Notes under the pieces: generated by a model
The model's database searches: none
What the model saw: only the letters and a program-made list of their open reading frames with translations
Told to the model about the DNA's origin: nothing
Source: Saprospiraceae bacterium
GTDB lineage: Bacteria > Bacteroidota > Bacteroidia > Chitinophagales > Saprospiraceae
Length of the DNA: 35,736 nt
Reading direction: 5' to 3'
Assembly (NCBI GenBank): GCA_027488855.1
Contig: JAIYAV010000294.1
Location: 1 to 35,736 of the forward strand
Part shown: positions 25,012 to 32,868 of the stretch, in pieces
Position numbering within the stretch: the first letter of the stretch is position 1
How the letters are laid out: every line of letters begins with the position of its first letter
Position numbers and translations under genes: made by a program

Positions 25012-26424
25012 TTACGACACCTTCCCCCGCACCGCCAAGGGCTTCAAATCCGTCAACTCCGCAATACTCACCTTCCGGTTTTGCTCAATGCTCTTCCGCG
25101 CCGCAATCCCGATCAGGCAAGACATCGCACCATCCCGAGTCCCCGCCTTCAAGCCAAATGGGTCAGCCATATTCGGATCGCGGAAAATCATGTCGTGCAT
25201 GCGTTTGTCGCCGCCGCCGTGGCCACCTTTGAATTTGGGCACTTTGACCGATTCGTGTTTGCGGGCAAAATTGTCCATCACGATGATCTCTTCGTATTCG
25301 GTAGGTACTTCGTTGGTGTTTTGGGTCATTTCCTGGGCGTGGCGATTGGCCTGATCCACACTTTCAAACACCCCATGTTGGTAAGGAATGTCTTGCCAGG
25401 AATCCAGGCGACCGTTGAAGCCGTTGAAGGCAATGCGCCAGCCTTCGTAGGGAGAATAGGTAGTCAGCGAGTAGTTGACCAGCACCCCATTGGCGTATTG
25501 AATTTGCGCCGACATTTTGTCGTAAATGTCGATTTCGGAGCGCCATACACAGCCGTCGCGGAAGTAGCCGTCGTGCGCTTCGTTGTCGGTGTACAGGGCC
25601 GTGTAGTATTTGTCTTTGGTGACGTCGTAGTAAAACTTGCACTTGTCTTTGTGCTTACAGGAGCGGCACTTGATGCCCCGGAAGGAATTGTTGGCACCGT
25701 AGTGATCCAGACTGCCAAAGGCGGTGACTGCGACAGGTTCTGAGTTGATCCACCAGTTCAACAAGTCAAAATGGTGCGTAGCCTTGTGCACCCACAACGA
25801 GCCACTCCGCGATTTGATGCCGTGCCAGCGGCGGAAGTAATCCGAGCCGTGGTATACGTTGAGGAACCAGTTGAAATCCACCGAAACCAATTTACCCACC
25901 CGATCCTGCATCAAGAGCTCCTTGATTTTGGTCATGTGCGGGCCGTAGCGGTAATTGAAACCGATGGTGACTTTACGACCCGTGCGACGCTCCGCATCCA
26001 GAATGGCCTGGCATTTGATTTCATCGGTGGTCATGGGTTTTTCAGAGATCACGTCGGAACCCATTTCCAAACCCTTGATGATGAACTCGTGGTGGGTGGC
26101 ATCCACCGTGGTGACGATGAGCACATCCGGTTTTTGGGCACGCATCATCTCTTCAAAATCGGTGTAGGTTGGGCAAGTGGCGCCGATGTGCTTTTTGGCG
26201 GCTTCTACCCGTCCAGGGTTGATGTCGCACAAGCCCACAAACTCAATCAGGTCACCGTAGTTGTCCAATACGGTTTTGCCCCAAAATCCGGTGCCTCTGC
26301 CTCCGGTACCCACCATAGCCAGGCGTTTTTTTGCCCCTAAATTGGGCATACCCGTCAAATTGGGCGCTGCCAATACACCTCCGGCTGCTACCGAGGCTGT
26401 TTGGATGAATTCTCTTCTGTGCAT
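25012..26424 (-). CDS. Gfo/Idh/MocA family oxidoreductase with Tat signal and a Cys cluster
   Basis: This 470-residue protein has a Tat-type N-terminus (HRREFIQTASVAAGG) followed by a Rossmann fold with GTGGRGTG (39-46) and the catalytic EKP motif (Glu128-Lys129). The second domain has VHKATHHFDLLNWW (His217/His218 region). Members oxidise or rearrange sugars with NAD(P). An unusual insert, CRSCKHKDKC (Cys253, Cys256, Cys262) plus Cys292, could bind zinc or an iron-sulphur cluster. Export by Tat fits a folded cofactor-containing enzyme in the periplasm. It precedes the rhamnosidase and mutarotase, so sugar modification within the same catabolic module is plausible. Substrate is unknown. Confidence 0.88.
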   Translation of the reverse strand: MHRREFIQTASVAAGGVLAAPNLTGMPNLGAKKRLAMVGTGGRGTGFWGKTVLDNYGDLIEFVGLCDINPGRVEAAKKHIGATCPTYTDFEEMMRAQKPDVLIVTTVDATHHEFIIKGLEMGSDVISEKPMTTDEIKCQAILDAERRTGRKVTIGFNYRYGPHMTKIKELLMQDRVGKLVSVDFNWFLNVYHGSDYFRRWHGIKSRSGSLWVHKATHHFDLLNWWINSEPVAVTAFGSLDHYGANNSFRGIKCRSCKHKDKCKFYYDVTKDKYYTALYTDNEAHDGYFRDGCVWRSEIDIYDKMSAQIQYANGVLVNYSLTTYSPYEGWRIAFNGFNGRLDSWQDIPYQHGVFESVDQANRHAQEMTQNTNEVPTEYEEIIVMDNFARKHESVKVPKFKGGHGGGDKRMHDMIFRDPNMADPFGLKAGTRDGAMSCLIGIAARKSIEQNRKVSIAELTDLKPLAVRGKVS

Positions 26425-26488
26425 AGTGTTTATAGTTTAATGTTGAAGGGGTATCGTGTTGAAATGACTAATGTGTGCATGACGATGG

Positions 26489-26511
26489 ATGACTTGTGCG
26501 ATACAAGTCAT
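26489..26511 (-). promoter_or_regulatory. 9-bp dyad upstream of the oxidoreductase gene, possible operator
   Basis: atgacttgt and acaagtcat are exact reverse complements (26489-26497 and 26503-26511) with a 5-nt spacer, gcgat. It lies 65 nt upstream of the oxidoreductase ATG, where a LacI/GntR-type sugar regulator could bind. The same sequence could also form an RNA hairpin in the leader. Confidence 0.4.
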
Positions 26512-26720
26512 AAACTGCTAGAGCCCATTGGAGCATCCCAGCGGTTGTTTGGTAAGTAGTAGTAGAAAAAACGTGTAGTAGTAAATGGAAGACAAGTAAC
26601 AAAAAAAATAGCAATGCAATGTTACAAAATTTAGGTTTAAAAACTTTCCTGTGCTGTCCTGTAATCATGCCTAAAATCAAAATAAATGCATTGTTGCTGC
26701 ATGGATAAAATGACGGCACG
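26512..26720. other. Intergenic sequence between divergent genes
   Basis: This part of the 375-nt gap is AT-rich. A short minus-strand frame at 26468-26719 has no recognisable domain, atypical composition for this genome and no neighbour logic. I see no other element here beyond promoter-type AT runs. Confidence 0.5.
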
Positions 26721-26767
26721 AAATTTTTATTTAGACTTGCCTAAATAAAAATTTCTGCTTACCTTAG
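26721..26767 (+). promoter_or_regulatory. TonB-receptor promoter with overlapping DtxR/MntR-like palindromic operator
   Basis: A perfect 14-bp palindrome (26721-26734 and 26741-26754) has core TTTAGAC-TTG-CCTAAA. Its half-sites TTTAGAC and TTTAGGC (complement of GCCTAAA) resemble those of DtxR/MntR-family metal repressors. TTG at 26737-26739 in its centre, followed after 20 nt by TACCTTAG (26760-26767), fits the Bacteroidota -33/-7 promoter (TTTG and TAnnTTTG; one mismatch in the -7 box). A repressor bound there would block the promoter. The TonB receptor ATG is at 26800, giving a short leader. Regulator identity is inference. Confidence 0.55.
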
Positions 26768-26799
26768 TGGAGTATTTTTCCCAAAAATCACTCCATCCT

Positions 26800-29058
26800 A
26801 TGTTGGCTCGCTATACATTCCTCTTTTTCTTGCTGTTTCCAGGGCTTGCATTCAACCAAACGGCTCGTTTGCAGGGTAAAATCCTGCATGAAAACAACCC
26901 ATTGTCTTACGCCCATGTACAGATCAAGGGCACTGCATGGGGTGCCATCAGCGCCGAAGATGGTTCCTTCGTGATCGAAAACATGGCAAAAGGCCAGTAC
27001 GAGCTCCAGGTTTCTGCCCTGGGGTATCAGGCATTTTCTCGTTCAATTGAGCTGCAAGATGCCCTGCTTGACCTGGGCAGCATCGAATTGCAAGAAGATG
27101 TCCTGGGTTTGCAGGAAGTAGTGGTGACCGGTGCCATGAAAGAAACCTTTATCAAAGATTCGCCAGTCAAAATAGACGTGATCACCCATCAGTTTTTGCA
27201 ACGCAATAGTGCCCCCACCAACCTCACCGAAAGCATCAAAATGATCAATGGTGTGCAGGAAACTGTGGCCTGCGGGGTTTGTTTTACCAATAGTTTTAGC
27301 ATCAATGGTTTACCAGGGGCGTATACTGCGGTATTGATTGATGGCACCCCTTTGTATGGCAATTTATCGGCTGTTTATGGCTTGAATGGCATTCCGTCCA
27401 CCTTTATCGAGCGTATTGAGGTTATCAAAGGGCCCAATTCCACCCTTTACGGTTCCGAAGCGGTAGCTGGAGTCATCAATGTCATCACCAAAGACCCGGC
27501 TCGCCAACCCAAATTCGGCCTGAGCACCATGCTGACTACCCACGGCGAGTCCTATGGAACCTTGAGCTTCGCTCCCAAAGTAGGCAAATGGAATACCTAC
27601 TGGGGGCTGGATTGGGGCTACAGCAACACCTTCAACGATGACAATGGCGATGGATTCAGTGACCGCATCCACCTGGATCGCTACACGGTGTTCAGCAAAT
27701 GGTCGATGGAACGGCCCGAGAAGCGCCGCTTCAATATTTTTGGCAAATTGTATTACGAGGATCGCCGCAATGGGGTAGAAGCTTTTTTAAAAAATCGGGC
27801 TTATCGCGAGATTCGCGGTAGTGACTATCATTATGGTGAAAGCATTTACACCCAACGTGCCGAAGTTTTTGGAACCTACGATTTGGCGACACCCACCCGC
27901 ATGTGGATCGATTTTGCCTTTAACAACCACCATCAAAACAGCTATTATGGTGCCGACCTCTACGAAGCGGAGCAACAAGTAGGTTTTACCAACCTCATCT
28001 GGAACCCAAAGCTGAACAAACACGACCTGCTACTGGGCTTGACCAATCGCCTGCAACGCTACGACGACAATACCGTTGCCACCCCCAATGGCGCCGATTT
28101 GCAATATATTCCAGGCATATTTGTACAGGATGAATGGACCATCCAGCCCAAAATGACCCTGCTCCTGGGCTCTCGTCTGGATTTGTACAAAGGCAGTGGC
28201 CCCATTTTTTCCCCCCGCCTCAATTTGAAATACAAAACAGGCGATTGGACCACCTGGCGTTTGAATGCAGGTACGGGCTTCCGCTTGGTCAATTTATTCA
28301 CCGAGGATCACGCCTTTGTCACCGGACAGCGGGAGGTCGTGATCACCGAAGACTTGAACCCGGAGCGCTCCTACAATTTTTCCCTCAATTACAACTATAT
28401 CTTTACCATGGGTGAAAGCCAGGGCTCACTGGACATTGACGCCTTTTATACCCATTTCCTCAACAAAATCATTCCCAGCTACGACACGCCCGGAAAAATC
28501 ATTTACGCCAATACCGATGGCTATGCCCAAACTCGGGGCATCAACATTTCCTTGCAACAGCAATTCCGTTTCCCGCTGAGTTATACTTTGGGAGCCAGTT
28601 TTTTGCGCAGCACCCAGTATGATGCAGTAGAAAATGGTGATTTTGAAACCCGGGCGATCCCCTTTGCGCCAGCATGGACAGGCCTATCGGTGGTCAATTA
28701 CCGCTTCAAAAAAGCAGGTGTTACACTAGCTTATACCGCCAATTGGACCGGCAGTATGGCCTTGCCGGAAGTATTCGATCTGGACCCAGCCGGGCAGCCG
28801 TCCCCGACACCACGACCTACTCGCTCCCCGGTTTTTTCGATACACAATTTCCAGGTGATCAAAACCCTGGCCAAGGGGAAACTGGATGTATTCACTGGAG
28901 TGCAAAATATGTTTGACTATCGGCAGGTTTATTCCCCATTGGTAGGATTTAATGACCCACAAAGCCAGCCGGGTTTCAGCAATTACTTTGACACCGCTTA
29001 TGCATTTAGCCCCATTCATGGACGAGAATTTTATTTGGGTGTACGTTGGTCGCGTTGA
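26800..29058 (+). CDS. TonB-dependent outer-membrane receptor with CarboxypepD_reg-like domain
   Basis: This 752-residue receptor has a signal peptide (1 to about 19), a CarboxypepD_reg-like domain (about 22-100) and a TonB-box-like LQEVVVTG (104-111). The plug domain (about 115-240) contains an unusual CGVC (Cys158, Cys161) before FTNSFSINGLPGAYTAVLIDGTPL and the signature VIKGPNSTLYGSEAVAGVINVITK. A 22-strand barrel follows, ending FYLGVRW. It imports a bulky or scarce ligand across the outer membrane using TonB/ExbBD energy. No SusD partner lies next to it, so it is more likely a metal, siderophore or haem receptor than a glycan one; the DtxR/MntR-like operator supports this. The CxxC could bind a metal or form a disulphide. 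The start at 26800 is chosen over a GTG at 26767 because it gives the signal peptide. Confidence 0.92.
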   Translation: MLARYTFLFFLLFPGLAFNQTARLQGKILHENNPLSYAHVQIKGTAWGAISAEDGSFVIENMAKGQYELQVSALGYQAFSRSIELQDALLDLGSIELQEDVLGLQEVVVTGAMKETFIKDSPVKIDVITHQFLQRNSAPTNLTESIKMINGVQETVACGVCFTNSFSINGLPGAYTAVLIDGTPLYGNLSAVYGLNGIPSTFIERIEVIKGPNSTLYGSEAVAGVINVITKDPARQPKFGLSTMLTTHGESYGTLSFAPKVGKWNTYWGLDWGYSNTFNDDNGDGFSDRIHLDRYTVFSKWSMERPEKRRFNIFGKLYYEDRRNGVEAFLKNRAYREIRGSDYHYGESIYTQRAEVFGTYDLATPTRMWIDFAFNNHHQNSYYGADLYEAEQQVGFTNLIWNPKLNKHDLLLGLTNRLQRYDDNTVATPNGADLQYIPGIFVQDEWTIQPKMTLLLGSRLDLYKGSGPIFSPRLNLKYKTGDWTTWRLNAGTGFRLVNLFTEDHAFVTGQREVVITEDLNPERSYNFSLNYNYIFTMGESQGSLDIDAFYTHFLNKIIPSYDTPGKIIYANTDGYAQTRGINISLQQQFRFPLSYTLGASFLRSTQYDAVENGDFETRAIPFAPAWTGLSVVNYRFKKAGVTLAYTANWTGSMALPEVFDLDPAGQPSPTPRPTRSPVFSIHNFQVIKTLAKGKLDVFTGVQNMFDYRQVYSPLVGFNDPQSQPGFSNYFDTAYAFSPIHGREFYLGVRWSR

Positions 29059-29079
29059 TTCCAAAAAAATCTGCTAAAT

Positions 29080-29110
29080 TTCCAGTCTGAAAACTCATCT
29101 CAGACTGGAA
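29080..29110 (+). repeat. 11-bp perfect inverted repeat ending 4 nt before the D-aminoacylase ATG
   Basis: The arms 29080-29090 and 29100-29110 (ttccagtctga and its complement) have a 9-nt loop. No U-run follows on the plus strand, so this is not a standard terminator of the receptor gene. It would sit exactly where the ribosome loads on the next gene and could restrict its translation. Confidence 0.45.
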
Positions 29111-29114
29111 CACT

Positions 29115-30692
29115 ATGAAACAACTATTATGCGTCCTCTCCAGCCTTATGCTGGTACATGTACTGTCCGCTCAGGTGAATTTTGATGTACTCATCAAAAA
29201 TGGCCTGCTGGTAGATGGCACTGGTCAACCACGAATCAAGATTGACATTGGCATACGCGATGGTAAAATTGCGGCCATGGGTGGTCTGGGGGCTTCCAAG
29301 GCTACACTGGTCATCGACGCAACGGGTAAAATCGTCTGCCCGGGTTTCATCGATGTACATACCCATATCGAAGGCAGCATCCAAAGCAATCCCAGTGCAG
29401 CCAATTTCCTTTTCGATGGGGTAACTTCGCTGGTGACAGGCAATTGTGGCAATTCCGCTAAAGACATCAATGCCTTTTTTCAGGAACTCGAAAAACTCGG
29501 CATCGCGGCCAATGTAGGTGCATTGGCAGGGCACAACACCATCCGCAGCGAAGTGATGGGTTCAGTCAATCGGGCACCTAGCGCCAAGGAATTGACCCAA
29601 ATGCAGGAACTGATGACCAAGGCCATGAAAGACGGTGCTTTGGGCCTGTCCACGGGGCTGATTTACATCCCCGGCACCTTTGCCAAAACCGATGAAATTG
29701 TCGCCTTGGCCAAAATTGCGGCCCAATACAAGGGCATTTACGCATCCCACATTCGCCATGAAGACCACCGGGTGTTTGATGCAGTGGAAGAAGCAGTTAC
29801 CATCGGGCGGGAAGCCAAAATTCCCGTCGAAATCTCGCACCTCAAAGTAGCGGGCAAAGCTTCCTGGGGAAAAAGTGAAGCCCTGATCAGCAAACTGTAC
29901 GAATACCGCAGCGCGGGCATCGATGTAATGGTCGACCAATATCCCTATACCGCCAGCAGTACCACGCTAAGCACCCAAATTCCCGAATGGGCCTTGGGGG
30001 GAGGGAATGATTCGCTCAAAATCCGTCTGGCTAACCCCAAAACCAAAGCCCTGATTGTTGCCGAAATGAAAAAAATGCTGGCGGAAAGCGGTGCGGAGAA
30101 CTACAGTTTTGCCGTGATCGCCAACTGCCCCTGGGATACTACCCTGAATGGAAAATCCATCCCGCAGGTTACCCAAAAGCAGAAAGGGGAAACCTACAGC
30201 CTGGATGACGAGATAGAAACTGTACTCAAACTTTGCGCCCGTGGCAACCGCGTACAAATGGTTTTTCACAAAATGGGGGAGGAGGATGTCAAAAAAATCA
30301 TGCAATTCCCTTACTGCATGATTGCTTCGGACGCGGGTGTAGCCAGTTTTGGCCGCAGCATGTTGCACCCTCGCGCTTATGGCACCAATGCCCGGGTTTT
30401 GGGCACTTACGTGCGTGAACAAAAAATCATGGCGCTGGAAGAAGCCATCCGCAAAATGACCGTACTGCCCGCAACCCGCTTCAATTTGACCGACCGAGGC
30501 CAATTACAACCCGGCAAAGCTGCCGATATTTTGATCTTTGACCCCAATAAAATCAGCGCTCCCGCAACTTATGACCAACCCCATGCCTATTCTACGGGTA
30601 TGGAATACGTTTTTGTCAATGGAATTGCCGTTATAGCATCAGGACAGCTGACTGGAAAAAAACCAGGGGTCATTTTAAAAGGAACCCTGTAA
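29115..30692 (+). CDS. N-acyl-D-amino-acid deacylase-type amidohydrolase, exported
   Basis: This 525-residue amidohydrolase superfamily enzyme has a signal peptide (1 to about 20, LSAQ). Metal ligands fit D-aminoacylases: His82 and His84 in DVHTHIE, Cys111 in GNCGNSA (the unusual cysteine bridging ligand of this family), His residues in SHIRHEDHRV and EISHLKVAGK, and Asp in IASDAGVASFGRS. The terminal SHP-like HPRAYGTNARVLGTYVRE segment and KAADILIFDP close the barrel and beta-sandwich. It would hydrolyse N-acylated D-amino acids or related amides, possibly from peptidoglycan or scavenged peptides. It lies 56 nt after the TonB receptor gene on the same strand, so co-transcription is possible. 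Confidence 0.9.
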   Translation: MKQLLCVLSSLMLVHVLSAQVNFDVLIKNGLLVDGTGQPRIKIDIGIRDGKIAAMGGLGASKATLVIDATGKIVCPGFIDVHTHIEGSIQSNPSAANFLFDGVTSLVTGNCGNSAKDINAFFQELEKLGIAANVGALAGHNTIRSEVMGSVNRAPSAKELTQMQELMTKAMKDGALGLSTGLIYIPGTFAKTDEIVALAKIAAQYKGIYASHIRHEDHRVFDAVEEAVTIGREAKIPVEISHLKVAGKASWGKSEALISKLYEYRSAGIDVMVDQYPYTASSTTLSTQIPEWALGGGNDSLKIRLANPKTKALIVAEMKKMLAESGAENYSFAVIANCPWDTTLNGKSIPQVTQKQKGETYSLDDEIETVLKLCARGNRVQMVFHKMGEEDVKKIMQFPYCMIASDAGVASFGRSMLHPRAYGTNARVLGTYVREQKIMALEEAIRKMTVLPATRFNLTDRGQLQPGKAADILIFDPNKISAPATYDQPHAYSTGMEYVFVNGIAVIASGQLTGKKPGVILKGTL

Positions 30693-30730
30693 CACCGTAA
30701 TTTTGTTTGTCCCCAAAACCTATTCATATT

Positions 30731-32710
30731 ATGCGTAAACTTCTCCTCCTCCTCTGCTTTTGTTTTTTTGCCTGTTTTGAACTTTTCGGGCAAAACCTGA
30801 TTATGGCCGCCCAATTCACCAAAGAAGGCGACATTGCTTTTACCGAAAAAAAATACACCAAAGCCATCAAGCTGTACAAGCAGGCGCTAGTCATCAGTGA
30901 CAGTTTACATCCAGCCCGACGTGGTATGGGAGCCGCATTTGAACAGCTAGGCAACTTCAAAGAAGCACTCAACGCCTACCTCAAGGTGGTGGAACTGAGC
31001 CCCAAGTTTTCTCGGGCGATCTATTACGAAATTGGCCAATTGTATTACAAACTGGGGCAAAAAATGCGGGCAGTGACCTATTTTCAGCAGTTTCAGCGCC
31101 TGCAATTGCTCGAAGACCTTTCATTCACCGTCAATGGGCTGCATGAACGAGAACTGGAATCGGGCTACCTCGTTAAATTACCAAATAACATTCGTGCCTG
31201 TGTCGTTTCCCAAGACACCAACGTATTGCTCAAAGACGTAAGCATCTACAACCTGGGCTCCAACATCAACGACAAACACGACCAATATTTTCCCTGCCTC
31301 ACCAATGACCAATCCCTCTTGTTTTACACCCGGATGAGTGCCACTGGCCGCGACGAAGATTTATTCTACAGCATCCATGAAGTAAATGGTTGGCGTAGAG
31401 GTGAGAACGTTGGGAATACTTTCAATACCAAATTGGACGAGGGCATGAGTACCCTGGTGCGCGATGGGCGGCGGATGTTTTTTACCGCCTGCAAACGGGA
31501 TGATGTAATCGGAGTATGCGACATTTGGGAAGCCCAAATCGAAGGGCACGAAATCAAGGAAGTGAAGCCCATCCTAGGCCACCCCAACTCTGAAAAATGG
31601 GAATCACAGGCCGCCATCAGCTGTGATGGCCGGACGCTGTATTTTTCGAGTATCCGGGAGGGTGGGCTTGGTGGTGCCGACATTTGGTACAGCAAAAAAA
31701 TGCTGAACGGCAACTGGAGCCCCCCGATGAACATGGGGCCTAGCATCAATACCACCGAGGATGAAGAATCACCCTTTATTTCCAATGATGGGCGCACCCT
31801 GTTTTTTACCTCCACTGGCCACCTGAGTCTTGGCGACCAGGATATTTTTATGAGTTTTTTGAACGAAAAAGGGGTGTGGCAATTGCCAACCAATCTGGGG
31901 CCAGAAATCAATTCACCTTTTACGGAGCGCTGCTTTTTCTTGTCCGCAGATGGACGTACTGGCTATTTTGCTTCCAATCGGCCAGAGGGTTTTGGGGGAA
32001 TGGATATTTATCAAGTACAATTCAAAGAGCCATTGTACAGCGAGCCCATGACTTTTGTGGAAGGCTTTGTGAAAGATTCGGTGTCCGAAAAGCCCGTACA
32101 AACCATTGTCAAAATCACCGATCGGGAGTCCATCCAAACCGATCAGGATGGCCGATTTTTTATTTGTCTGCCCTCGATATCCCTTTTGCATACCGAAGCC
32201 AGCGTGAATGGATACCTGCCTTATAGCCGCAATTTCAATATCCCAATTTGGGACAACAAACGTTTTTACTCCCTTGAACTCCGACTGCAACCAGTGTATG
32301 TAAAACCAGTAGAGGTTCCCAAAACCAAAACCAACAATAACAGTAGCAGTGATACCACCGCAACCACCATGAAAGTCCGTAAGCCCCAACGGTATAACAA
32401 AAGTTTTTTGTTTAAATTTGACAGCGATGAAATGGAGATAAATGAACAAGATAAGTTGGATGCATTTATCGCGACCATTGCGGGGAAAGAAGTACAACGC
32501 ATTGAAATAGATGGGTATGCCGACGACATTGGCAACAATGGCTACAACCTCGAATTGTCGGAAAAAAGGGCCAAAAGAATCGCGCTGTATTTGGTAGACA
32601 AAGGTTACCCGGTCACGCGAATCGCCCTCAAAGGCTATGGCGAAAATACCGACGAAGCCATCAAAAAACTCAATCGAAAAGTGGAATTGAAAATTATTAC
32701 TTTGGAATAG
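30731..32710 (+). CDS. PorE-like OmpA family protein (TPR, WD40-like propeller, CarboxypepD_reg, OmpA)
   Basis: This 659-residue protein has a signal sequence with a possible lipid Cys (FFAC). In order it carries TPR repeats (about 25-115, EGDIAFTEKKYTKAIKLYKQAL), a PD40 WD40-like beta-propeller (about 190-440, with repeated DGRTLYFSS, DGRTLFFTS and DGRTGYFAS blades), a CarboxypepD_reg-like domain (about 450-530) and a C-terminal OmpA domain (about 555-655) whose GYADDIG and SEKRAKRIALYL hold the Asp and Arg used to bind peptidoglycan. This domain order is that of PorE, a T9SS component in Porphyromonas gingivalis, but Bacteroidota usually encode several paralogues of this architecture. A role in anchoring the envelope or T9SS is inference. 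The start at 30731 gives the signal peptide. Confidence 0.88.
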   Translation: MRKLLLLLCFCFFACFELFGQNLIMAAQFTKEGDIAFTEKKYTKAIKLYKQALVISDSLHPARRGMGAAFEQLGNFKEALNAYLKVVELSPKFSRAIYYEIGQLYYKLGQKMRAVTYFQQFQRLQLLEDLSFTVNGLHERELESGYLVKLPNNIRACVVSQDTNVLLKDVSIYNLGSNINDKHDQYFPCLTNDQSLLFYTRMSATGRDEDLFYSIHEVNGWRRGENVGNTFNTKLDEGMSTLVRDGRRMFFTACKRDDVIGVCDIWEAQIEGHEIKEVKPILGHPNSEKWESQAAISCDGRTLYFSSIREGGLGGADIWYSKKMLNGNWSPPMNMGPSINTTEDEESPFISNDGRTLFFTSTGHLSLGDQDIFMSFLNEKGVWQLPTNLGPEINSPFTERCFFLSADGRTGYFASNRPEGFGGMDIYQVQFKEPLYSEPMTFVEGFVKDSVSEKPVQTIVKITDRESIQTDQDGRFFICLPSISLLHTEASVNGYLPYSRNFNIPIWDNKRFYSLELRLQPVYVKPVEVPKTKTNNNSSSDTTATTMKVRKPQRYNKSFLFKFDSDEMEINEQDKLDAFIATIAGKEVQRIEIDGYADDIGNNGYNLELSEKRAKRIALYLVDKGYPVTRIALKGYGENTDEAIKKLNRKVELKIITLE

Positions 32711-32868
32711 AAAAATATATAATTTGGACCGATAATAAGCAATACCTAAACATTGAAAACGTTTTGTTAAAGCAATGTGTATACAACGCTTTGACGCTCG
32801 ATTGCATCTATAGATTTTAGGAACAATTAAACTTGATTCTGATACGCTGTAAAAAACCTCGTACCTAT
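32711..32868 (+). promoter_or_regulatory. Gap with weak promoter before the M16 protease
   Basis: TTTG at 32790-32793 and TAGATTTT at 32811-32818 resemble the Bacteroidota -33 and -7 boxes, but the spacer is 17 nt, shorter than the usual 19-21. No hairpin or repeat is obvious in the gap, which suggests the M16 gene has its own promoter rather than reading through from the OmpA gene. Confidence 0.3.

Noticed and set aside
26468..26719. An 83-residue minus-strand frame in the divergent gap
   Set aside because: Low-complexity, Cys- and Phe-rich, without a conserved motif or start signal; it also overlaps the dyad at 26489.
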